Made by a program: the position numbers and the translations under genes. From an uncultured Phocaeicola sp. (GTDB lineage Bacteria; Bacteroidota; Bacteroidia; Bacteroidales; Bacteroidaceae), in the NCBI GenBank assembly GCA_944322395.1, contig CALUPA010000012.1, forward strand, positions 1-48,801: a stretch of DNA of 48,801 bases. Direction: 5' to 3'. The stretch's first letter is position 1. Each line of letters starts with the position of its first letter. Positions 8,472 through 15,888 of this stretch are shown here, piece by piece. The notes under the pieces were generated by a model, which was not told where the DNA came from, made no database searches, and saw only the letters and a program-made list of their open reading frames with translations.

Positions 8472-9857
8472 ATGGATAACAGTATCAGCAATAAACACAC
8501 CGGAAGCAATGAAATAGATATGCTTAACGGTCCGTTGTTCAAGAAAATACTGCTGTTTGCCCTGCCATTGGCAGCCAGCAGTTTGTTGCAGGAACTTTTC
8601 AATTCGGTTGATGTGGCTGTAGTAGGACACTTTGTAGGAAGTGATGCCCTTGCTGCAGTAGGAAGTAATGCACCGGTTATAGGATTGCTTATAAACCTGT
8701 TTATGGGAGTCTCTATGGGTGCTTGCGCTATAATCTCAAATCACATTGGTCAGAATGATGAAAATAGCATACGCAAGGCTATAAGTACAGTAGAATATGT
8801 GGCTATCATAAGTGGATTTTTCTTGTTACTACTTGGACAAGTTGTAGCAAAACCAATATTAACATGGATGGGAACTCCACCAGAAGTATTAGGGCAAGCC
8901 GTAAACTACTTACGCATATACTTTTTGGGCATGCCCTTTATAATGACATATAATTTTGGAGCAGCTATACTGAGAAGTATGGGAGATACCCGACGTCCGC
9001 TGTATATTCTTATTGTTGCAGGTATAATAAATACCATACTAAACCTATTGTTTGTAATATACTTCCAAATGGGAGTAGCAGGTGTAGCTGTTGCTACAGG
9101 GATAGCCAATGCAGTAAGTGCAACTTTGATTATAAGACTGTTGCGTAAAGAGAAAGAACCATATAGGTTGCATTTCAATAAGATGAAAATCCATAATGTA
9201 GAATTGAGCCGTATGCTAAAAATAGGAATACCGGCAGGAATACAAGGTATGATATTTTCCATTTCAAATGTAGTGGTACAATCATCCATAAACAGTTATG
9301 GAGCAGATGCTATAGCAGGCTCATCCGCAGCACTCAATTTTGAATATTACTGCTATTTCATAATCCAGGGATTTAATGGAGCTGCCATCAGTTTTATAGC
9401 CCAGAACTATGGAGCAGGAAAAATAGATAGGGTACGCAGAATCTTCTGGATTTGCATGTGCTCCAGTCTGGCCTTTTCAGCAACATTCAATTGGCTTTTT
9501 GCATGGCAGGATGAATTTTTCCTAGGTTTCTTTTCCAATATGCCTATGGTACATCATTATGGCGGCATACGTATGCATATTGTTCTTGCAACACAATTCA
9601 TTGCAAGCAGTTACGAAATAGCCGGTTCTTCACTGCGTGGTATGGGAAAATCCATGACTCCTGCTGTACTGACAGTTTTCGGCACCTGTCTGTTACGCAT
9701 TGTCTGGGTATATGGAATATCCCCAATATGGAGAGGATATGATGTTTTAATGATGGTATATCCGGCATCATGGATACTTACCGGAATATTAGTATGCACA
9801 GCATATTATATAACTTTCCGTACTGAAAAGTTCATAACCGATAAATCAAATAGATAA
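8472..9857 (+). CDS. MATE family efflux transporter
   Basis: 461 residues with the MATE fold: MLNGPLFKKILLFALPLAAS opens the first half and LFNSVDVAVVGHFVGSDALA marks helix 1-2; the second half contains GFNGAAISFIAQNYGAGK. It belongs to the NorM/DinF-like group that is abundant in Bacteroides. It shares only general family similarity with the MATE protein at 1253. It probably has its own promoter, so it need not be co-regulated with the tripartite pump, although all four export genes are adjacent. Confidence 0.93.
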   Translation: MDNSISNKHTGSNEIDMLNGPLFKKILLFALPLAASSLLQELFNSVDVAVVGHFVGSDALAAVGSNAPVIGLLINLFMGVSMGACAIISNHIGQNDENSIRKAISTVEYVAIISGFFLLLLGQVVAKPILTWMGTPPEVLGQAVNYLRIYFLGMPFIMTYNFGAAILRSMGDTRRPLYILIVAGIINTILNLLFVIYFQMGVAGVAVATGIANAVSATLIIRLLRKEKEPYRLHFNKMKIHNVELSRMLKIGIPAGIQGMIFSISNVVVQSSINSYGADAIAGSSAALNFEYYCYFIIQGFNGAAISFIAQNYGAGKIDRVRRIFWICMCSSLAFSATFNWLFAWQDEFFLGFFSNMPMVHHYGGIRMHIVLATQFIASSYEIAGSSLRGMGKSMTPAVLTVFGTCLLRIVWVYGISPIWRGYDVLMMVYPASWILTGILVCTAYYITFRTEKFITDKSNR

Positions 9858-9907
9858 AAATGGAGGGCTGAATATCTCGTATATGACAAGTTAATTACAT
9901 ATAATTC

Positions 9908-9947
9908 AAAACGCTTTATCATTCAAATTTAAATGATAAAGCGTTTT
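9908..9947. terminator. Bidirectional terminator
   Basis: A perfect 16-bp stem (AAAACGCTTTATCATT at 9908-9923 and its complement at 9932-9947) with an 8-nt loop and a T-run in either orientation. It lies between the convergent MATE and DUF1961 genes. Confidence 0.9.
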
Positions 9948-9979
9948 AAGTCACAAGTAAATCATCTTTTACTCTATTT

Positions 9980-10768
9980 TTATTTTATACTGTACACCTT
10001 GAAATTAGCATATCTCGAATTGCGGGTGTACATCTGTCTGAGTCCTATCCTGCCTTTCGTTATTGCCGGGGCCGAGGAACCATCAAAATAAAAGGTATTA
10101 TCCTTTCCGTCACCTGCAACATTCATATACAGCTGATCACCATATTTTATCACCCTGATATGATATGTTACACCTATCTTGAAAAGTTCTGTATTGTAAT
10201 ATTCCGGTTTCAAGTCAGTACCGTTAAGATTATTTCCAGGCATATATCTACGTCCTCTGATATACTCCTCTTTGTTTTCCGATGGAACACCTGTAACAGC
10301 ATAACTGATGTGATAAGTATTCATATTCCTGAAATACGTGCTCATTGCAGGGATTTTACGCAAATCTTTCAATTTTGAAATATCCTCAGCATACTCTCCA
10401 TGACCGGAACCTGTAGCCTGAATATAAAGGATATTCACAAAATAATACTTTGACGAATCCAGTCTTGTAAAATCGTATTCTATCATTATATTACCTTCAA
10501 ACTCTTTCTTTGTCCACAAAACAGTGTGATGTGCATCATTATAAGCCTCATCACCAGCATATACTTCAAGTCCACCATTGCGGTGTACTGCTTTTGCTAT
10601 ATCACCATCCTTAAACCACTGCTTCTGCCAGTCTTTTTTAAAAGAATCCTCAAAAACCAACTTCATGTTTTTAGAAGCAAGTTCACGGAATTCATCATCA
10701 TATTTATGTGACTGTGCATATACCCCCGCCTGGAGGATAATGCCTATTAATAAAAATAATATTCTCAT
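9980..10768 (-). CDS. DUF1961 family secreted protein (YesU-like)
   Basis: 262 residues with a signal peptide (cleavage near VYAQ, residue 19). The rest looks like a concanavalin/LamG-type beta sandwich: alternating strands, GNIMIEYDFTRL, YFVNILYIQATGSGHGEY and GRIGLRQMYTRNSRYANFKV at the C-terminus. I assign it to DUF1961 (PF09224), the family of B. subtilis YesU in the rhamnogalacturonan gene cluster; function unproven. It starts 22 bp after the sulfatase stop, so the two are probably co-transcribed and may act on the same sulfated glycan. Confidence 0.75.
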   Translation of the reverse strand: MRILFLLIGIILQAGVYAQSHKYDDEFRELASKNMKLVFEDSFKKDWQKQWFKDGDIAKAVHRNGGLEVYAGDEAYNDAHHTVLWTKKEFEGNIMIEYDFTRLDSSKYYFVNILYIQATGSGHGEYAEDISKLKDLRKIPAMSTYFRNMNTYHISYAVTGVPSENKEEYIRGRRYMPGNNLNGTDLKPEYYNTELFKIGVTYHIRVIKYGDQLYMNVAGDGKDNTFYFDGSSAPAITKGRIGLRQMYTRNSRYANFKVYSIK

Positions 10769-10790
10769 GAAAAATCAATTAAAACATGCA

Positions 10791-12143
10791 CTAAAATCCT
10801 GGAACCAGATTCAAGCCGGCACGTATCTGCCTTGTTTTATGCTGTTTCATCCAGTCGTTGAGCAAAGTTCTGTGTCTGTTTAGTTCCGCTTCATATTTCT
10901 TTTCCACTGCCAAATTACGCATTTCTCCACGGTCGACATTCATGTCAAACAATTGCTCGCGATAACGTCCTTTATCGTACATCACATATTTAAAATCCTT
11001 TGTTCTCAAAGCCCATCCTCTAGTGTTTCCACCTTTATCGAAAAGTGTCTCTGTTACTACAAAGTCCTGATGTTCAGCCTTTACGTCACAATTCTCTACC
11101 AGTTTCTTGTACGAACATCCCGGCAATCCTTCAGGCATATCAACTCCTGCCCATTCACAAACGGAAGCAAAGAAATCTACACCATTGTTTACCAACTGAG
11201 GCAATTCCTTTCCAGCATTTTTCTTTCCTGGAAGAACCACTATCATCGGAATGTTTATAACCTCTTCATAAAGAGCTGATTTTTGATTCCACTGGTGTGC
11301 TCCCATTCCATCGCCATGATCGCTAGTAAATATGATAACCGTATTTTTCCATAATCCATTACGGTCAATAGCATCAACCAATTTACCTATTTCTGCATCA
11401 ACATGTTCCACTAAACGGAAATAAGCATTTCTATATCTACGCCAATCGTCTGGAGTGTAATTTGAAGTAGGATAAGCACCGAAGTTAAGACTTTTCTCAT
11501 ACCTAATAACATCTGCATCATACGGATTACGCTCATAATTAAGAGGAAGTCCGGGACATTCTGAAATATCTGCCTGAGGAGTCTCTGCATAAGGAAGATT
11601 CTGCTGACGGGCAAACTCGCAAATATTATGAGGATTATCAAATGAAGCTACAAGAAAGAAAGGAGAACCATGCTTTGAATCAAGAAACTTTACACATGAC
11701 TCTGCCAGTCCGAAGTCATTATGGTCATGAATATTCTTAAATCCGAATTCTTTGTCAGGAATAGAAGATGTATGTACGTGCCATTTACCGGCATACACGC
11801 ACTCATATCCGGCATTGCTCATCAGTATACCAAGACTTTGTTTCTTCAGATTTTCCGGCATAGGGTCACCATTACTCGGCATACCTATCTCGTGAGCGAA
11901 ACATCCTGTAAACATAGATGCTCTTGAAGGTCCGCTCAGAGGAGTGGAACAATAGGCATTACGGAACATCACTCCGGCCTCAGCCAAACGGTCCATGTTA
12001 GGTGTATACAAATCCTTATTCCCCATACAACTCATAGCAGTAGCTGTCTGTTGGTCGGTCATAATGTAAATAATATTAGGTCTTTCTTCAGACTGAACAA
12101 AAGCAGGAGCCAATATTCCACCTACTATCAATATTTTTTTCAT
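10791..12143 (-). CDS. Ser-type sulfatase, alkaline-phosphatase superfamily
   Basis: 450 residues with an N-terminal signal sequence. The active-site signature is S-G-P-S-R (Ser70 to Arg74), followed by ASMFTG, so formylglycine must be made from serine by a radical-SAM anSME rather than from cysteine. Other family landmarks: TDQQ (29-32) at the metal site, KWH (120-122), SFDNPH (167-172), TSDHGDGMG (273-281) and K288. It probably removes sulfate from a host or dietary glycan in the periplasm. No SusC/SusD pair lies nearby, so the substrate cannot be inferred from context. Confidence 0.92.
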   Translation of the reverse strand: MKKILIVGGILAPAFVQSEERPNIIYIMTDQQTATAMSCMGNKDLYTPNMDRLAEAGVMFRNAYCSTPLSGPSRASMFTGCFAHEIGMPSNGDPMPENLKKQSLGILMSNAGYECVYAGKWHVHTSSIPDKEFGFKNIHDHNDFGLAESCVKFLDSKHGSPFFLVASFDNPHNICEFARQQNLPYAETPQADISECPGLPLNYERNPYDADVIRYEKSLNFGAYPTSNYTPDDWRRYRNAYFRLVEHVDAEIGKLVDAIDRNGLWKNTVIIFTSDHGDGMGAHQWNQKSALYEEVINIPMIVVLPGKKNAGKELPQLVNNGVDFFASVCEWAGVDMPEGLPGCSYKKLVENCDVKAEHQDFVVTETLFDKGGNTRGWALRTKDFKYVMYDKGRYREQLFDMNVDRGEMRNLAVEKKYEAELNRHRTLLNDWMKQHKTRQIRAGLNLVPGF

Positions 12144-12176
12144 ATCAGATTTAATTTAGTTATTATGTTATCGGGA

Positions 12177-12184
12177 CAAAAATA
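12177..12184 (-). promoter_or_regulatory. Candidate -7 box for the sulfatase pair (TATTTTTG)
   Basis: TATTTTTG on the minus strand fits TAnnTTTG and lies 33 bp before the sulfatase ATG. No convincing -33 element. Confidence 0.4.
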
Positions 12185-12272
12185 TAGATTAGTATGAAAA
12201 GACACTTGCATTACTAAACAAAAAACTTTCAATTTTGTGCAAGTAACATCTATATTAAGAACTACAACTAAA

Positions 12273-13142
12273 TCAGAAAGGACATTCACCCTGAACAGTT
12301 TCTACTATTTCCAGGATTTTATTGACTTCATCTTCTTTGCCAGATACAACCAACGATACTCCACCTTCTCTTCCGGCTACTCCTCCTACCCCATAAGGAA
12401 ATACCTTTACATCAGCAAACTGGCGTATGGCTTCTATCTCAGTAAATACCATACCTGTTCTGAAGAGGTAAAGTTTGGGAACCGAGTTCAACCTTTCGTT
12501 TCCGGCATTCAATGCACTTTCAAGTTCCTCTAAATTGGCTGTCGTTTCTTTCTCCAGACCAATCGGAATTATAAGTTCAGCCTTTCCTTCACCTACGTAA
12601 GGAAGAAGTTTATATGTAGTGCCACCATTTGGAGCACCTATACATACTGCTGCCTGTTTCATAGAATAATTCAAAAGATTACCTCCCTTCATTACTATGT
12701 CACCCGGTTCAAGCATTTTCAAAGCCTCATCATATGTTATATCCAGCAACTTTCCATCCTTCAGAATTACTTCCTGTATCTGTTTCTTGTCTGCATTCAC
12801 AGGAGCCTTGCCTTCGGGAGCAAAATGACCGATAACGAAACTGCCATGTTCAATACCCTCATCCAGCAGTTCCTCAACAATATAAGTATTGGTCGTTCCT
12901 TTAGTAACTATAATCATGCCTTTTTTCAATTTTTCCTTCACCGAAGGCATTTCCAGAATTCCTTTAGCTATAAGCCGCTTACCCTCACTTACAGTAAGAT
13001 TGACTTCAGCAAAAACATCGTCTTTTGAGACCATTGCTTCAGGAACTGCTTTTCTTACTTCATTTTCTGTTTTTTGTATACAAGATGTCATAAACGTACC
13101 TGATAAAAATAAACCCAATGCTATTAAACTTATTCTATTCAT
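12273..13142 (-). CDS. Lipoprotein of a family of unknown function
   Basis: 289 residues. I start at the ATG at 13142, which gives a lipoprotein signal (GLFLSGTFMTSC, Cys at residue 21), not at an in-frame ATG 48 bases upstream. The soluble part shows a Rossmann-like pattern: KGMIIVTKGTTNTYIVEELL, then GDIVMKGGNLLNY, GAPNGGTTYKL, AELIIPIGLEK and FPYGVGGVAGREGG. From memory these glycine-rich motifs resemble a conserved hypothetical family in archaea and some anaerobic bacteria, usually cytoplasmic; I cannot name a function. It stands alone between the sulfatase promoter and the thrC terminator. Confidence 0.75.
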   Translation of the reverse strand: MNRISLIALGLFLSGTFMTSCIQKTENEVRKAVPEAMVSKDDVFAEVNLTVSEGKRLIAKGILEMPSVKEKLKKGMIIVTKGTTNTYIVEELLDEGIEHGSFVIGHFAPEGKAPVNADKKQIQEVILKDGKLLDITYDEALKMLEPGDIVMKGGNLLNYSMKQAAVCIGAPNGGTTYKLLPYVGEGKAELIIPIGLEKETTANLEELESALNAGNERLNSVPKLYLFRTGMVFTEIEAIRQFADVKVFPYGVGGVAGREGGVSLVVSGKEDEVNKILEIVETVQGECPF

Positions 13143-13191
13143 AATAGATCTATTCAAAACGGTATGCAAGTTACAAACAAACATACACAAT

Positions 13192-13229
13192 AAAAAAAGG
13201 TTGCCTAAGAAAAAATCTTAAACAACCTT
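13192..13229 (-). terminator. Intrinsic terminator of the thr operon
   Basis: On the minus strand a 14-bp stem (AAGGTTGTTTAAGA with TCTTAGGCAACCTT, two G-U pairs) is followed by a run of T, 25 bp after the thrC stop. Confidence 0.9.
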
Positions 13230-13253
13230 ACTGAATTACTTATAAGTCATGAA

Positions 13254-14555
13254 TTACTGTTTCATCAAATATTCCTTAAACGAAGCAAAGTCCTTGCTCA
13301 TAGGCACACTAAGTTTCTTTCCGCGCATAAACTCCTGAAGCTTTTCCGGAATCTTCACTTCTGCACCTATGATGTTCTGAACAGTCTGAAGGAATTTGGC
13401 AGGATGTGCAGTTTCAAGGAATACCCCCGTTTCGCCAGGCTGCAATTCTTCTGCCAATGCTCGATATCCACAAGCTCCGTGAGGATCGAGCAGATAACCA
13501 GTTTCTTCGTATACTTTCTGTACAGTCTCGCTTATCTGCTGGTCAGTATAAGTTTCGCCTGAGATTTCTGCAGCAATTGCATCATGGTTTCCACCGTAAA
13601 GGTCTATAATACGGGCAAAGTTACTTGGGTCTCCAACATCCATCGCATTCGCAATAGTAGCAATAGAAGGACGTGGATTATATTCTCCAGTCTTCAGATA
13701 CTGATAGAATATATCATTACGATTGTTGGCTGCTATAAAGCGTTTGATAGGCAATCCCATCTTCTTTCCGAACAGTCCGGCTGTAATATTACCGAAATTA
13801 CCGCTAGGAACACATACCACCAGATTGTCAGCCAAGCCCTGTTTCTTCATTTGTGCGTATGCATAGAAATAATAGAATGACTGAGGGAGGAAACGTGCCA
13901 CATTGATGGAATTTGCAGAAGTAAGCTGCATGTGTGCATTCAGTTCTTTGTCCATAAATGCATTCTTAACCAAAGCCTGGCAATCGTCAAATGTACCGTC
14001 CACTTCAATTGCAGTTATATTCTTTCCGAGAGTCGTGAACTGCTTTTCCTGAATTTCGCTCACCTTACCCTTCGGATAAAGTACGTATACATGAATACCT
14101 TCTACTCCAAGGAAACCGTTTGCTACAGCACTACCTGTATCACCCGATGTAGCGACAAGCACATTCACTTCCTTCTTGCCTTCCTTGCGGATGAAATATC
14201 CCAAAAGTCGAGCCATGAAACGTCCGCCCACATCCTTGAACGCCAAAGTAGGACCATGGAATAGTTCCAATGAATAGATATTGTCTTTAACCTTTACGGC
14301 AGGAACATCAAAGTTCAGTGTATCATAAACAATGTGTTTCAATGTTTCTGCAGGAACATCCTCACCGAAGAAAGCATCAGCCACACGATAAGCAATTTCC
14401 TGGAAAGAAAGGTTTTCTATCTCGTCAAAGAATGATTTTGGCAAAGGCTTTATCTCGTAAGGCATATACAGACCCTTATCAGACGCCAAGCCTTTTACCA
14501 CGGCTTCTTCAAGCGATGCATCCGAAGCCTGTTTGTTTGTACTGTAATATTTCAT
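13254..14555 (-). CDS. thrC: Threonine synthase
   Basis: 433 residues. I choose the ATG at 14555 (MKYYSTNKQ...), the usual start in this family, over an in-frame ATG 27 bases upstream. PLP-dependent fold type II: the PLP lysine is K107 in HGPTLAFKDVGGRF, the phosphate-binding loop is ATSGDTGSAVANG, and CVPSGNFGNITAGL lies further on. It converts O-phospho-L-homoserine to threonine, the last step of the pathway whose first steps are encoded upstream in the same operon (16 bp from the PGM-like gene). The operon ends at the terminator behind it. Confidence 0.97.
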   Translation of the reverse strand: MKYYSTNKQASDASLEEAVVKGLASDKGLYMPYEIKPLPKSFFDEIENLSFQEIAYRVADAFFGEDVPAETLKHIVYDTLNFDVPAVKVKDNIYSLELFHGPTLAFKDVGGRFMARLLGYFIRKEGKKEVNVLVATSGDTGSAVANGFLGVEGIHVYVLYPKGKVSEIQEKQFTTLGKNITAIEVDGTFDDCQALVKNAFMDKELNAHMQLTSANSINVARFLPQSFYYFYAYAQMKKQGLADNLVVCVPSGNFGNITAGLFGKKMGLPIKRFIAANNRNDIFYQYLKTGEYNPRPSIATIANAMDVGDPSNFARIIDLYGGNHDAIAAEISGETYTDQQISETVQKVYEETGYLLDPHGACGYRALAEELQPGETGVFLETAHPAKFLQTVQNIIGAEVKIPEKLQEFMRGKKLSVPMSKDFASFKEYLMKQ

Positions 14556-14571
14556 AACACTAACTTGTTTT

Positions 14572-15789
14572 TCATTTATCATTATTCATAAATTCATTCA
14601 TAAACTCGTCTCTTTCCATTGTGCCATACACACCTGATTTGCATGAAACCTCATCGTATGTCTGTACGCTGTCAGGCTCAATTCCCGGATAATAAATAAG
14701 GAAAGGAACAGGCTCGTTAGTATGAGTGCGATGCTCACATGGTGTAGGATGGTCAGGAAGTACAGCAATAGCCACCGGTTCTTCCCAGTCCTTCACAGCC
14801 TCGTATATCGGACCAACGGCACGTTTATCCAGGTTCTCTATTGTCTGAAGTTTCAAATTCAGATTACCTTCATGCCCTGCCTCGTCGCTTGCCTCAATAT
14901 GAAGATAAACAAAGTCATCAGTTTTCAAGGCTTCAATTGCAGCGGCAGCCTTTCCTTCATAATTGGTGTTATAAAGTCCTGTAGCACCTTCTACATCAAT
15001 ACATCTCAATCCGGCATAACGTCCTATACCACGGATAAGATCAACAGCAGTAATTACAGAACCTTTCTTTATCTGAGGATATTTCTGCGACAATGATTCC
15101 ATCTTAGGTCTATATCCAGGACTCCACGGCCATATACTGTTGGCAGGATCCTTGCCTTCAGCCATACGTTTCAGATTTACAGGATGAGTCGCAAGGAGTT
15201 CTTGAGATTTAAGAATTAAAGCATTCAGCAAATCAGCTGTTTCCTGAGCTTCCGGACATTCAGCCTTAATCATATTCGGGCGGAACGGCTGCAGAGGAAT
15301 GTCATGCGGTGGGACACAATGAAGATTCTTGTTACCACCTTTTATCACCAGAAGATGACGATACTGTACTCCTGTATAGAAATGTATCCTGTCAGTACCA
15401 AGCCTTTCTTCCAGAAATTTAATCAGTTCGTCAGCCTCTTCTGTTGTGATATGTCCTGCCGAGTGGTTTTTGAGAGTTTCACCTTCAACACATATAATAT
15501 TGCAACGCATAGCCATATCTCCGGGTTCAAGATTAACACCAATACTTGCAGCTTCAAGCACTCCGCGCCCTTCATACACAGTTGGCAAATCATATCCCAT
15601 TACTGACATGTTTGCAACCTCGCTGCCAGGGTGAAAACCGTCGGCTACAGTCTTCAGCATACCGGTACGTCCCATAGCAGCCAACTTATCCATATATGGT
15701 GTTTTTGCGTATTGCAATAAAGTCTTATCCCCAAGGGCAGGTACGGACCAGTCCGCCATACCATCACCCAAAATTATTATGTGTTTCAT
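14572..15789 (-). CDS. PGM-like (apgM family) protein, probable homoserine kinase stand-in
   Basis: 405 residues of the alkaline-phosphatase superfamily, archaeal-type cofactor-independent phosphoglycerate mutase branch: ILGDGMADW (metal ligand Asp9), HPGSEVANMSVMGYD with likely nucleophile Ser62, YLHIEASDEAGHEGN and VLPDHPTPCEHRTHT with the C-terminal metal ligands. It sits between thrA and thrC, and no GHMP-type thrB is present in the operon. Comparative genomics has proposed that this family fills the homoserine kinase step in Bacteroidetes and others. The fold is certain; the kinase role is inferred from context. Confidence 0.88.
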   Translation of the reverse strand: MKHIIILGDGMADWSVPALGDKTLLQYAKTPYMDKLAAMGRTGMLKTVADGFHPGSEVANMSVMGYDLPTVYEGRGVLEAASIGVNLEPGDMAMRCNIICVEGETLKNHSAGHITTEEADELIKFLEERLGTDRIHFYTGVQYRHLLVIKGGNKNLHCVPPHDIPLQPFRPNMIKAECPEAQETADLLNALILKSQELLATHPVNLKRMAEGKDPANSIWPWSPGYRPKMESLSQKYPQIKKGSVITAVDLIRGIGRYAGLRCIDVEGATGLYNTNYEGKAAAAIEALKTDDFVYLHIEASDEAGHEGNLNLKLQTIENLDKRAVGPIYEAVKDWEEPVAIAVLPDHPTPCEHRTHTNEPVPFLIYYPGIEPDSVQTYDEVSCKSGVYGTMERDEFMNEFMNNDK

Positions 15790-15798
15790 ATCTGTTCA

Positions 15799-15881
15799 GT
15801 TGTTAGTTATTTGTTGTTAGTTATTAGTTATTGCTGTTGTCTGATAATATCCAAACAACTATAAAACTAAAAACTAACAAC
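15799..15881. repeat. Inverted repeat between thrA and the PGM-like gene
   Basis: GTTGTTAGTTATT occurs twice in tandem (15799-15811, 15813-15825). The 17-nt segment 15813-15829 is complementary to 15865-15881 with one mismatch, giving a stable hairpin with a 35-nt loop inside the operon. The related AACTAACAACTAA occurs again at 31004-31016. Confidence 0.7.
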
Positions 15882-15888
15882 TCTTTCA

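Noticed and set aside
15799-15881. Possible CRISPR-like repeat unit
   Set aside because: Only two short tandem copies without spacers of regular length, and no cas genes anywhere in the window.
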